A DNA stretch of 47,319 nucleotides, from contig NZ_JAROAV010000015.1 of the NCBI RefSeq assembly GCF_029439465.1, forward strand, positions 1-47,319, in the 5' to 3' direction. Shown one piece after another: positions 7,664 through 16,775 of this stretch (the first letter of the stretch is position 1; the number at the start of each line of letters is the position of its first letter). A program made the position numbers and the translations under genes. The notes beneath the pieces were generated by a model. The model was not told the DNA's origin. It saw nothing but the letters and a program-made list of their open reading frames with translations, and did not search any database. The DNA comes from Luteipulveratus flavus (lineage in GTDB: Bacteria > Actinomycetota > Actinomycetes > Actinomycetales > Dermatophilaceae).

Positions 7664-10600
7664 TCAGGCACCGCGCACCTTCTGATCGAGGTCCGGGTCC
7701 TCGTCCGGGCGCGACTCCATCGGCAGCGCCTCCTGGACGCCCTCGCCGACGGGCTCCTGGTCGATCGGCAGCGTGTCCTGAACCGGTCCGCCGTCGAGGT
7801 CGCCCCGGGCCGATGCCGCGGCGTGTACCTCGTCGACCGAGTGCTCCTCGGCCGCCTCCGCCTTGGCCTCAGCAGCATGCTCCTCGGCCGCACGCGCCGC
7901 GACGGACTGCCCCTGGACCGCCGTCGCGGCCGCCGCCGCTTCCTCCGCCGCCTGCCGCTTACGCAGCACCTCGGCGACGGCGTCCTCGGCCTTGCGCGCC
8001 GCGTCGTACGCGACCCGTCGTCGGCGCTCGGAGTGCTGCTGGGAGGCCATCCGGACGGTGTCGAGGATGCGGGCGACGTCCCGCGCGGGGTCGCGGAACA
8101 CGTCGACCGACCAGACGCGCTCGTGCGCCCAACCGAGCCGGCGCAGCTGCTCGATCCGCAGCCGGTCGCGCTCGCGAACGCCCGCCGTGTCGGCATACAC
8201 GGGGCCGTCGGTCTCGACGACCACGAGCATCTCGCCGGAGCGCATCGGGTCCTCGATGGCCAGGTCGAGCGGGTGGGCCGAGATGCCGTACCCGGTGTGG
8301 ACGACGAGTCCCTTGTCGCGCAGCCGGCGCGCGAGGTCGAGGACGACCGGGGTGATCGGTCGCTGGGGCGGGCCCGGGACGAGCGGGCGCTCCAGCACGC
8401 TGCCGGTCGAGGCGGTGAGCCGCCGCCGGCCGCCGACGATCGTGGGCTTGCGAGCGCCGTGATCGTGGTGGGTCGCGCCACCGTCCGTCGCCTCCACCTC
8501 GCCGGCCGGTTGCGTGGCGTCAGCGGCCGCCTCGTCGTCTGCGACCTGGGCCCGCCGAGCCGACCCACCGGAGGCGGCGTACAGCAGGAAGTCCCGCAGC
8601 ATCTGCGCGCCGCGCGCCCGTAGCCGTGGCACCTGCAGCTCCTCCCCCGAGAAGGAGGAGACGACCGTCATCCGGCGCCGCGCGCGGGTGATCGCGACGT
8701 TGAGGCGGCGCTCGCCACCCTCGCGGTTCAGCGGGCCGAACCGGTGCGGCACCTGCCCGTCGCTGCGCCGGCCGTACCCGATGGACAGCACGACGACGTC
8801 CCGCTCGTCACCCTGTACGCGGTCCAGCGGCTTGATGAAGAACGGCTCGTCGGAGCGGTCGGTGAAGAACCCGCGAACCTCCGGCGCCCCGGCGAGCGCG
8901 CGCCGCAGGGCGTCCTCGACCCGCTGGGCGTGGGTGAGCCCGAGGGTGATGACGCCCAGCGACTCCCCCGGCCGGCGGCGGGCGTGGTCGAGCACCACCT
9001 CGACGACCCGGTCGACCTCGGCGACGGACGTCTCGCCGTCGCCGCGTCCGCTCACGACGTCCAGGCGTACGGCACCCTCGGTCTCGGTGCCGGGGAACGT
9101 CACCAGGCCGCCGCGGTAGATCTGGGCGTTCGAGAAGGCGATCAGCCGCTCGTCGTGGGAGCGGTAGTGCCAGGTGAGCTCCTGCGTCGGCAGCATGGTC
9201 GAGAGGACGTCGAGCACCGACTGCACACCCTCGACCTGGAGGTCCTCGGGCGTGGTGTCCTCGTCGGGGGCGTCCGTGATGAAGAACGACGTCGGCGGCA
9301 GCTGACGCGGATCACCAGCAACGACAACCTGATTCGCGCGCGAGATGGCCGAGATCGCCTGAGCGGGCGGCACCTGTGACGCCTCGTCGAAGATCACCAC
9401 GTCGAACCACATGCCCGGGGGTACGACCGACGCGACCACCAGCGGCGACATCGCCCAGCACGGTCGTACGGACGTCATCAGCTCGGGCGCCTCGGTCAGC
9501 AGCTCGCGCAGGGACAGGTGCCCACGGGTCCGGTCGGCCTCGACGCGTACGGTGTCGGCCTGGTCCGGCAGGTCGGCGACGACGCGACGGACCTGGGCGT
9601 CGACCGCGCGCTGCACCCGAGCGACGCCGGAGTCGATGTGCGCCCGGTCGAGGTCGGCGTACTCCGCCTCGATCCGTCGCAGCTGGGGGCCGTCGTGGGC
9701 GCCGTAGGTGTTGTCGCGCTCGCCGATGGCCGCGAGGACCGAGCTCCACCAGATGAACGCGAACTCCTCGGGGACCCGCTCCGGGGCGAGGCCACGACGG
9801 GCGAAGTCGTCGACGACGCCACCGAGTCCGTTGGCGCGCAGGCGGTCGAGTCGGGAGACGACCTGCGGGACGACCGCCAGCCGGTCGAGCGCGTCGGCGA
9901 GCCGCAGCAGCCGGTCGTGCAGGTCGTCGAGATCGGCGCCGGTCAGGTCGTTGCCCTCGGCCGTGCCTTCCAGCCGGGTCTCCAGCCAGGTCAGCTGCTC
10001 GCGGAACCGCTCGTGCGCGCGCTGCACCTCCGGGACCTGGATCGGCGCCGCCGGACGGGAGCCCGGCCCGCTGAACGCCCGCCACTGCCGGCGCTGCTCG
10101 GCAGCCCGCACCAGCACGCCGTGCAGGTCCGAGGGCGGTGTCCCGGGACGCAGCAGCGACCGGGCCTGACCGCGCAGCCGGCGCCGGTCGAGGTGGCCGA
10201 GAGTGACGCCGTTCTCCTTGCGGTACGCCCGCGACCCGGTGGCGGCGACCAGGTCGTCGACCGGCGCCTCGAACAGCTGCGGCCGGAACGTCTCGAGGGT
10301 GGCGAACACCCGGCTCATCAGCTCGAGCTGGTCGTCGGCCTCGATCACCGTGCGCGGAGGTGTGAGGCCGACCTGGTCGGCGAGGCGGTCCAGCCTCTCG
10401 CGGTGCCGGGCGATGCCCTCGGTCGCGAGGTGGACGACCAGCGCCTTGGTCCGCTCGGTCTGGTCCTCCCCGACGACGCGCGCACCGAACCACGGGTCGG
10501 GCTCGCCCTGGGTCCACGCACCGAGGGCGACGACCTCGTCCAGCTCGCCGAGCAGCTCGTCGCGGCGACGGGCGGTGACGGCGTCGAGCTCGTGGCCGAT

Positions 10601-11908
10601 GAGCCGGACGTGCGAGCGGGGCGGGTGCGGCAGCGACGCGAGCCGCAGGATCTCGGTCTGCGCCTGGTCGACGGTGACACCCCACGGCTGCCGCTCGTCG
10701 TGCATGCAGCGGCGGTGGTCGATCAGCCGGTCGCGCCGGTCGACCAGGCGCGGGTCGACGGCCGGTCCCGGCGAGCCGTCGTCCGCGGCCACCCGGTCGA
10801 GGGTCTCGACCAGCGAGCGGGCCAGACTCGCGCGGTGCGGCCGGCCGTCGTGCGCGTCGAGCACGAGCTCGTCCAGCCCGCGGCGCTCCAGCCGGCCGAC
10901 GACGGCGTCGATCGCCGCGCGCTTCTCGGCGACGAACAGCACGCGCTGCCCGCGGGCCGCCAGGGTCGCGATCAGGTTGGAGATCGTCTGGCTCTTGCCC
11001 GTGCCGGGCGGGCCCTTCATGACCAGGTGCGACCCGGCGCAGACGGCGTCGATGACCGCGTGCTGGGAGGAGTCGGCGTCCAGCACGAGGCGCTCGTCGT
11101 CCAGCAGGCTCTCGCCGATCCTCGGTGGCGGCGTCGCGCGGACCGTGTCGATGGCGTCCAGGTCGCCGGCGAGGGCGGCGATGACGTCGTGGTCGGCGAG
11201 CCCGGCGCCCTGTGCCGTGAGGTCGGTGACCATCGGCATCTTGGCGTAGGAGAACGTTCCGAGCACCAGCGACGGCGTGATCCGGAACCCCGCGATGCCC
11301 TCCTCCTCGCACACCCGGGTGAGCGCGTCGAACGCCGGGTGAGGGTCCCAGCCGCTCGCGCCGTACGCGAGGTTGCCGAGCTTGCGGTCGTCGATGGCGA
11401 GGCTGCGCTCGGACTCCAGGTAGGACAGCAGGACGGCGTTGACCTCGATCTGGTCACCGAGGGCGACCACCAGGTCGTCGCTGTCGGCGACCACCGGCCG
11501 CAGCGTCACCCGGCGCAGGAAGACCGGCGCGCGCGGGACCCGCCGGTACGCCGTCGGGACGTCCCAGGTCGCCATGCCGACCGCCAGGAACCCGGCGGAG
11601 ATGCCGCGCTCCTGGGTCAGCTCGACCGTCTTGGCCCGGATCGCCCAGGCCCGGCGTGCCGCGTCACGGTAGGCGTTCGGCTCCCGGACCAGCTCGGAGA
11701 GGCGCACGGAGTGGCCGGCGAGCAGCTTCGCGACGCCCGCGGGGTGGGCGGTGGTGATGTCGAGCGTGCCGCCGGGCAGGTCGCGGTGCCACAGCAGCGT
11801 GTTGCGGCCGCCGAGGTCGACCAGGTGCTTGCTCCACGTGCGTACGGCCGCGGCGACCCGCGCTCGACGCGCGTCCGCCGTGGCGCCCTCGACGTGCTCC
11901 GCACTCAC
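7664..11908 (-). CDS. DUF4011-type SF1 helicase with C-terminal nuclease-like domain
   Basis: A 1414-aa protein. Residues 1-270 look like a DUF4011 N-terminal domain. The SF1 (Upf1-like) motor follows: Q-like segment near 280, Walker A GPPGTGKS at 299-306, Walker B DEAS at 841-844, motif III GDPRQLPP soon after, motif V QGDERDVVVLS, and motif VI NVAITRARRR near 1068; about 500 residues of insert separate Walker A and B. Residues about 1200-1290 resemble the MTES_1575/Vsr-like PD-(D/E)XK fold (HPLDLAIED, VVVETDG, then RERDRLRIEQLRRLGW). The last 110 residues are an Ala/Glu-rich coiled coil with an acidic tail. DUF4011-helicase-Vsr proteins have been reported as anti-phage (Hhe). TAACCT seven bases before the GTG suggests a leaderless mRNA with its own promoter. 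Defence is inferred, not shown. Confidence 0.85.
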   Translation of the reverse strand: MSAEHVEGATADARRARVAAAVRTWSKHLVDLGGRNTLLWHRDLPGGTLDITTAHPAGVAKLLAGHSVRLSELVREPNAYRDAARRAWAIRAKTVELTQERGISAGFLAVGMATWDVPTAYRRVPRAPVFLRRVTLRPVVADSDDLVVALGDQIEVNAVLLSYLESERSLAIDDRKLGNLAYGASGWDPHPAFDALTRVCEEEGIAGFRITPSLVLGTFSYAKMPMVTDLTAQGAGLADHDVIAALAGDLDAIDTVRATPPPRIGESLLDDERLVLDADSSQHAVIDAVCAGSHLVMKGPPGTGKSQTISNLIATLAARGQRVLFVAEKRAAIDAVVGRLERRGLDELVLDAHDGRPHRASLARSLVETLDRVAADDGSPGPAVDPRLVDRRDRLIDHRRCMHDERQPWGVTVDQAQTEILRLASLPHPPRSHVRLIGHELDAVTARRRDELLGELDEVVALGAWTQGEPDPWFGARVVGEDQTERTKALVVHLATEGIARHRERLDRLADQVGLTPPRTVIEADDQLELMSRVFATLETFRPQLFEAPVDDLVAATGSRAYRKENGVTLGHLDRRRLRGQARSLLRPGTPPSDLHGVLVRAAEQRRQWRAFSGPGSRPAAPIQVPEVQRAHERFREQLTWLETRLEGTAEGNDLTGADLDDLHDRLLRLADALDRLAVVPQVVSRLDRLRANGLGGVVDDFARRGLAPERVPEEFAFIWWSSVLAAIGERDNTYGAHDGPQLRRIEAEYADLDRAHIDSGVARVQRAVDAQVRRVVADLPDQADTVRVEADRTRGHLSLRELLTEAPELMTSVRPCWAMSPLVVASVVPPGMWFDVVIFDEASQVPPAQAISAISRANQVVVAGDPRQLPPTSFFITDAPDEDTTPEDLQVEGVQSVLDVLSTMLPTQELTWHYRSHDERLIAFSNAQIYRGGLVTFPGTETEGAVRLDVVSGRGDGETSVAEVDRVVEVVLDHARRRPGESLGVITLGLTHAQRVEDALRRALAGAPEVRGFFTDRSDEPFFIKPLDRVQGDERDVVVLSIGYGRRSDGQVPHRFGPLNREGGERRLNVAITRARRRMTVVSSFSGEELQVPRLRARGAQMLRDFLLYAASGGSARRAQVADDEAAADATQPAGEVEATDGGATHHDHGARKPTIVGGRRRLTASTGSVLERPLVPGPPQRPITPVVLDLARRLRDKGLVVHTGYGISAHPLDLAIEDPMRSGEMLVVVETDGPVYADTAGVRERDRLRIEQLRRLGWAHERVWSVDVFRDPARDVARILDTVRMASQQHSERRRRVAYDAARKAEDAVAEVLRKRQAAEEAAAAATAVQGQSVAARAAEEHAAEAKAEAAEEHSVDEVHAAASARGDLDGGPVQDTLPIDQEPVGEGVQEALPMESRPDEDPDLDQKVRGA

Positions 11909-11950
11909 CTGCCCGAGGTTAACGGCGAATGACGTCCGCGCCGAGAAGGC

Positions 11951-13603
11951 TCACTCGCGGCGCAGGAACGCGTCGACGAACACCGAGGTGATCTGGTCGG
12001 GCGTGTTGGTGATGTAGGACAGGCCGCCGGTCGAGGTGGCGATGTCCTTGAGCGCCTGCGGGTCGGTCTTGTCACCGATACCGATGGTGATGATCTTGAC
12101 CGGCTTCTTCGGGTCGTACTGACCGCGCAGCTTGCTCAGCACCTGCTGGAGGTTCAGGCCGCCGTTCGGGTCGTCGTTCGCGCCGTCGGTCATCACGACG
12201 ACCGAGTTGACGTACCGCGCGTCGTAGGACTCGCTGATGCGCTGGTACGCGGCCGCGACCGTGTCGTAGAGGCCGGTGTCACCGTTGCGCTTGGCCAGGT
12301 CGGGTCCGGTGCCGAGCGCCTTGGTCAGCGCCGCCTTGTGCGCCCTGCCCTGCGGGGTGTCGTCGATGGACTCGATGGACGGGACCAGCTCCTTGTAGTC
12401 CTTGCCCTTGCCGTCAAGGTCGGTGGAGAAGGCCCAGCCGCCGATCGCGGTGGTCGGCGGGAGGACGTCCAGCGCCTGCGTGCACATCTTCACCAGCATC
12501 TCGACGCGGCTCTGGCCGGGCGAGATGTCGGTGAGCATCGAGCCCGAGACGTCCAGCACGACGAGCATGCGGGCGTCCTTGCTCAGGTTCTCCCAGGCGC
12601 GCTGGGCGCTCTGGCTCTCCGCGGCGCTCGCGCGCTTGGCGATCTTCACGCCGGCGGGCAGGCCGGTGCCGGCCGGCAGCTGGGCGCCCGGGACCCGGAA
12701 GCCGGCTGCGGTCAGCGCCTTCTTGCCCTGCGCCGACACCAGCTGCTCGTGCAGCGCGTCGAGCGCGCCCTGCGGGGCCGGGGTGCCGCGGACCGGCGTG
12801 GTCCAGGTGTACGTCAGCTCGGCGGCGCCCTCGGTGGGTACCAGCGGCGAGAGCTGCCCCTGGGGGTGCTCGTGGTTGTACGCGGCCATCTGCTGCTCGC
12901 TCGTCGGGAACAGCCGGGCGATGTCCTTGCCGGCGGACGACTTGGTCTGCAGGGTGTCCTCGGTGCTCAGCGACCGACTCAGCCGCAGGTAGGAGCGCAG
13001 CAGCTCCTGCTTGTTCTTCTGCTGGTTCGGGCCGGAGACCGACTGGTTCGCCGCGACGAACGAGGTCAGCGAGGCGGACGAGACGTTCGGGTCGACCATC
13101 GACAGCGGGTACTCCGACTGCAGGATGCTCGCCCACGACTGCGGCTTCTGCAGTCTCGCGTCGGACCGCAGGCTCTGGGGTACGGCCACCACGACGGGGC
13201 TGGTCGCGATCGTCTCGCCCGGGGTGATCCAGCCCGCGCCGAGCTTGGCGTTGATGTTGTCCGCCCAGATCGTGCTGTCCGGGATCCACACGTCGGGGAC
13301 GGAGGTGTTGGACGTGATCGCCTTGGCGGCCTCACCGGAGCCCTTGGCCTGGACGTCGTACGACGCGCAGGCCGCTCCCTCGTTCTCGACCGCGTCGGCG
13401 GCAGCCACGACGGTGTTGTACATCTCCGGGGTTGTCACCACGCGAACGCTCGCGGGAGTCTTGCACCCGCCGCCCTCGGCGCCCATGAACGAGACCGCTT
13501 TACTGACGCCGAAACCGCCCGCGACAAGCACCACGGCCGCGCCGCCGGCGACGACGACACGTCGCCGGGTCGGTGGTGCTGGTTCCGCGTTGTGCTTACC
13601 CAT
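11951..13603 (-). CDS. Secreted substrate-binding / VWA domain protein
   Basis: 550 aa. An N-terminal hydrophobic segment (about residues 15-38, after three Arg) exports or anchors it. Residues about 48-310 resemble a bacterial extracellular solute-binding fold (SBP_bac_11 type: VRVVTTPEMYNTV, VPDVWIPDS, SPVVVAVP). Residues about 340-545 form a von Willebrand A domain with an intact MIDAS: DVSGSM at 351-356, then TDGANDD and a later Asp. VWA domains bind protein ligands through a divalent metal. It lies 42 bp before the helicase gene on the same strand, but that gene has its own likely promoter. Function unknown; the family is widespread in actinobacteria. TAACCT on the minus strand eight bases before the ATG is a probable -10 box. 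Confidence 0.82.
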   Translation of the reverse strand: MGKHNAEPAPPTRRRVVVAGGAAVVLVAGGFGVSKAVSFMGAEGGGCKTPASVRVVTTPEMYNTVVAAADAVENEGAACASYDVQAKGSGEAAKAITSNTSVPDVWIPDSTIWADNINAKLGAGWITPGETIATSPVVVAVPQSLRSDARLQKPQSWASILQSEYPLSMVDPNVSSASLTSFVAANQSVSGPNQQKNKQELLRSYLRLSRSLSTEDTLQTKSSAGKDIARLFPTSEQQMAAYNHEHPQGQLSPLVPTEGAAELTYTWTTPVRGTPAPQGALDALHEQLVSAQGKKALTAAGFRVPGAQLPAGTGLPAGVKIAKRASAAESQSAQRAWENLSKDARMLVVLDVSGSMLTDISPGQSRVEMLVKMCTQALDVLPPTTAIGGWAFSTDLDGKGKDYKELVPSIESIDDTPQGRAHKAALTKALGTGPDLAKRNGDTGLYDTVAAAYQRISESYDARYVNSVVVMTDGANDDPNGGLNLQQVLSKLRGQYDPKKPVKIITIGIGDKTDPQALKDIATSTGGLSYITNTPDQITSVFVDAFLRRE

Positions 13604-13677
13604 GGCGCCGTAGGTTACCCGTGCGACAAGTTCGATGAGGAATTCGTCACACCCCGAGACACGATCGAGGAGCGCTC

Positions 13678-14889
13678 ATGGCCCGCCGCCTGGAATCGCA
13701 GGACCAGCCCCCCGAGCCCTCCTCGCCGACCGGCGTCGACCGCGGGGACGTGATCTCGCGGGGGCTGCGCTGGACGTCGAGCTGGGCGCTGCGGACCATC
13801 GTCGTCCTGATCGCCCTCTACCTGCTGGAGCGCGCGTTGGCCCCGCTGTGGGTCGCGCTGCTGCCCCTGATCCTGGCGCTGGTCATCTCGACCGTCCTGT
13901 GGCCGGTCGCCCGCTGGCTGCGCGACCGCGGGTTCCCGCCGGCCCTCGCGGCGGCGACATCCCTCCTCGGCGCGCTGGTCGTGCTCGGCGGCGTCATCGT
14001 GGCCATCGCGACGTCCGTGGCCAACCAGTCCGAGGACCTCGCGAACCGGTCGATCGGCGGCGTCAACAAGCTGCGCGACTGGGTGCAGGGTCCCCCGCTG
14101 AACATCCGTCCCGAGCAGATCGACGACGGGGTCAAGGCGATCACCGACCGCCTCCGCGAGAGCGGCGCCCAGGTCGCCGGGGGCGTGTTCACCGGTGTCT
14201 CCGCGGCCGGCGCGGTGATCGTCACCCTCCTGCTGTCGCTCGTCCTGACCTTCTTCATGATCAAGGACGGCCCGCGCTTCCTGCCCATGCTCCGACGGGT
14301 CACCGGCGAGCGGGCCGGCGCGCACCTGACCGAGCTGCTCACCCGGATGTGGAACACGCTCAGCGGCTTCATCCGCACCCAGGCGATCGTGTCGATGGTG
14401 GACGCGGTCTTCATCGGTGCCGGTCTGCTGATCCTGCGCGTGCCCCTGGCGCTCCCGCTGACCGCGCTGACCTTCCTGGGCGGGTTCATCCCGATCGTCG
14501 GCGCGACCGTCGCCGGCGCGCTCGCCGTGCTGGTGGCGCTCGTCTCGAACGGGTTCGTGACCGCGCTGATCGTCCTCGGCATCGTGATCGCCGTGCAGCA
14601 GCTCGAGGGGCACGTCCTACAGCCGGTGCTGCAGTCGCGGTCGATGAACGTGCACCCCGCGCTCGTCCTCCTGGGTGTCACGGTCGGTTCCGCGACCCAG
14701 GGCATCATCGGCGCGTTCCTGGCGGTGCCGGTGGTCGCCGTGCTCGCGGTGGTGCTGCGCTACCTCGGTGAGCAGGTCGACCTGAGAACCGGCGCCAAGG
14801 AAGCCTCCGACGTCAGCCCCGCGACTCCCCACGGCGAGATCACCGCCAAGGCGGGCGAGGCGGCGTACCGAGAGCACTCCGCCGGCTGA
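13678..14889 (+). CDS. AI-2E family transporter (PerM/YdiK-like)
   Basis: A 403-aa integral membrane protein with the AI-2E transporter (PF01594) pattern: a helix pair at about residues 40-75, one near 95-120, a soluble stretch (125-180), then a block of helices from about 190 to 355 containing FMIKDGPRFLPML and the GGFIPIVGATVAG turn. The last 45 residues are a polar tail. Members export or exchange small molecules; autoinducer-2 export is proven for few and cannot be assumed. GAGGAG precedes the ATG. A 74-bp divergent spacer separates it from the VWA gene. Confidence 0.87.
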   Translation: MARRLESQDQPPEPSSPTGVDRGDVISRGLRWTSSWALRTIVVLIALYLLERALAPLWVALLPLILALVISTVLWPVARWLRDRGFPPALAAATSLLGALVVLGGVIVAIATSVANQSEDLANRSIGGVNKLRDWVQGPPLNIRPEQIDDGVKAITDRLRESGAQVAGGVFTGVSAAGAVIVTLLLSLVLTFFMIKDGPRFLPMLRRVTGERAGAHLTELLTRMWNTLSGFIRTQAIVSMVDAVFIGAGLLILRVPLALPLTALTFLGGFIPIVGATVAGALAVLVALVSNGFVTALIVLGIVIAVQQLEGHVLQPVLQSRSMNVHPALVLLGVTVGSATQGIIGAFLAVPVVAVLAVVLRYLGEQVDLRTGAKEASDVSPATPHGEITAKAGEAAYREHSAG

Positions 14890-14912
14890 GCGCGGCGCCA
14901 CCTCGTCCGGGC

Positions 14913-14960
14913 CAACGGGTGTAGGAACGCGGCGCATACCGCGCGTTGCGACACCCGTTG
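14913..14960. repeat. 48-bp inverted repeat, possible terminator
   Basis: CAACGGGTGT and ACACCCGTTG are perfect 10-bp arms; inside, AACGCG and CGCGTT pair again. It sits 24 bp after the permease stop, so it may end that transcript, but its nested symmetry also suits a REP-like element. Confidence 0.55.
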
Positions 14961-14997
14961 AGCGGCGGCCGTCGGTGGCAGGCGGCAAAGTAGGGCC

Positions 14998-15333
14998 ATG
15001 GCGTACGACGAGGGGCTGGCTCAGCGCATCCGCGAGCTGATCGTGGACGAGCTGGACGTGACGGAGAAGCGCATGTTCGGCGGGCTGGCGTTCCTGGTCA
15101 ACGGGCACATGTCGGTGGCGGTCAGCAGCAAGGGCGGCCTGATGGCACGGGCCGACCCGGAGGACGCCGAGCGGCTCGTGCTGGACGACGGCGTCGAGCC
15201 GTTCGTGATGCGCGGCAAGGCGCTGCGCGGGTGGCTGCGTGTCGACGGGTCCCGGCTGACCGAGGACGACGAGCTGCGCGGATGGGTCGACCGCGGCCTG
15301 GACGTCGCTCGCGGACTGCCGCCGAAGGAGTGA
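14998..15333 (+). CDS. TfoX/Sxy N-terminal domain protein
   Basis: 111 aa, a stand-alone TfoX_N domain: MAYDEGLAQRIRELI, then the hallmark EKRMFGGLAFLVNGHMSV, a Gly-rich turn and KALRGWLRVD near the end. In Haemophilus, TfoX/Sxy is a competence regulator, but the short actinobacterial single-domain forms have no established role. No competence genes are nearby. The protein is small and acidic with no membrane segment. It probably has its own promoter because the 48-bp inverted repeat separates it from the permease gene. Confidence 0.85.
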   Translation: MAYDEGLAQRIRELIVDELDVTEKRMFGGLAFLVNGHMSVAVSSKGGLMARADPEDAERLVLDDGVEPFVMRGKALRGWLRVDGSRLTEDDELRGWVDRGLDVARGLPPKE

Positions 15334-15381
15334 GCCGCGATCACGTAGGCTGACCCACGGTCCGGCGCCCGGCGTCGGCCC

Positions 15382-15454
15382 GCCCCCGTAGCTCAGGGGA
15401 TAGAGCACCGCTCTCCTAAAGCGGGTGTCGGCTGTTCGAATCAGCCCGGGGGCA
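15382..15454 (+). tRNA. tRNA-Arg (anticodon CCT)
   Basis: A complete 73-nt cloverleaf: acceptor GCCCCCG/CGGGGGC, D stem GCTC/GAGC, anticodon stem CCGCT/AGCGG with loop CTCCTAA (anticodon CCT at 15415-15417), five-base variable loop, T stem GGCTG/CAGCC with loop TTCGAAT, discriminator A. CCA is not encoded. It reads the rare AGG codon. No phage-like DNA follows it, so it is not used as an integration site here. Confidence 0.97.
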
Positions 15455-15525
15455 CAACCCGTCCGTACGATTTCCGCGGTTCTCGAAGCGCCCAGCGCCG
15501 CTCAGTGAGGTCCACACTGGATCGG

Positions 15526-16770
15526 GTGAGAGCCATTCGGCGCAGGCACTCGGTCCCGACCGTCCTCGCGACGGTGTCGTTCGTCGTCGCGCTGCTGGTG
15601 CCCTCGCTCGCGCCGGCTTCAGCGCAGCCACCACCCGTTGCCGACCTCGCGACCAGCCGGCCCGCTGTCGCCACGTCCGTCGTCCGGTTCGTCAACGCGG
15701 ACACGGTCAACATCCGCAGCGGTCCGTCGACGTCGACGACCGTGGTCGGTCAGGCGCGGCGGGGCACGATGCTGGTCGGCACCGTCAGCGGCGGGTGGCT
15801 ACGTCTGGAGCAGACGCCGTACGTCGGCCGCTACGTCTCCCTCTCCGTCCTGACCACGACGAGGCCGCCCGCGCGGAGGCTGTGGACCGGCTACGCCAAC
15901 GCGCTCGTGAAGGAGACCCCCGCCAGCACCGCGCGCACCCTGGCCACCTGGCCCGCCGAGACCGCCCTGACCGGCACGCTGATCCACGGCTGGATCCAGC
16001 TCACCAGCGGCTCGCTGTCCGGGCGCTGGGTCTTCGGCGACTACCTCACGACCACCGACCCGGCGGTGCCGTTGAAGCCGGTCAGCGGCACCAGCCCCGT
16101 CGCCGCGCCCGGCACGACCGTGACCCGCTACGTCGTGGCCCCGAACATCACGCCGGCGATCCGGGCCGGCACGACGTTCACCAGCACGATCATGGCCAGG
16201 ACCACGAACGGCCAGGCCTTCACCGGTACGTACGTCAACAGCTCGTGGTTCCGGATCACCAGCGGCACGTACGCCGGCCGCTACCTCTCCGCGGCGCTGC
16301 TGCAACGGTCCGCATCCCTGTCCGCCGTCGACGGTCGGCTGCCGTCGGTGCAGCTGTGCCCGCTGCCGTCGAACCTACGCACCGTGTGGGAGCCGGTGAC
16401 CACGCGCTACCTGCAGTGCTCGGCCCGCGACGCGCTCCTGGTCCTCGACCGCGACTTCTACGCGAAGTTCGGGGTGCACCTGGGCATCGACGAGGGCTAC
16501 CGGGATCTGGCCAAGCAGCAGTACTTCTACGACCTCTGGGGCTCCCCCATCGCCGCGCGCCCCGGCACCTCCAACCACGGCCTCGGCAACGCGATCGACC
16601 TCTACTGCCCACCGCCGCCGGGGACCTCTACCCAGTCGCCCTACTCCTGGGGCAAGCCGTACGACGTCTGGCTGAAGGCGAACGCGCTGGGGCGCGGCTG
16701 GCAGCGCCCGGCGGCGTACGACAAGCCCGGGCCCGGCTCGGAGTTCTGGCACATCAACTTCGTCGGCTGA
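15526..16770 (+). CDS. Secreted M15 peptidase (VanY-like) with SH3-type repeats
   Basis: 414 aa from this GTG. Residues 1-35 are a Sec signal peptide (Arg-rich start, hydrophobic core, PASA). Residues about 55-255 hold three SH3b-like repeats (VNIRSGPSTSTTVVG, ANALVKETPAS, ...), which usually bind peptidoglycan. The C-terminal M15 domain shows the zinc motif SNHGLGNAID (His and Asp ligands) and the final His in EFWHINF. Likely a D,D-carboxypeptidase or L-alanyl-D-glutamate peptidase acting on the wall. A GTG seven codons upstream is an alternative start, but the shorter form gives the more usual signal peptide. It converges on the HtrA-like gene with five bases between stops. Confidence 0.88.
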   Translation: MRAIRRRHSVPTVLATVSFVVALLVPSLAPASAQPPPVADLATSRPAVATSVVRFVNADTVNIRSGPSTSTTVVGQARRGTMLVGTVSGGWLRLEQTPYVGRYVSLSVLTTTRPPARRLWTGYANALVKETPASTARTLATWPAETALTGTLIHGWIQLTSGSLSGRWVFGDYLTTTDPAVPLKPVSGTSPVAAPGTTVTRYVVAPNITPAIRAGTTFTSTIMARTTNGQAFTGTYVNSSWFRITSGTYAGRYLSAALLQRSASLSAVDGRLPSVQLCPLPSNLRTVWEPVTTRYLQCSARDALLVLDRDFYAKFGVHLGIDEGYRDLAKQQYFYDLWGSPIAARPGTSNHGLGNAIDLYCPPPPGTSTQSPYSWGKPYDVWLKANALGRGWQRPAAYDKPGPGSEFWHINFVG

Positions 16771-16775
16771 CGCGG

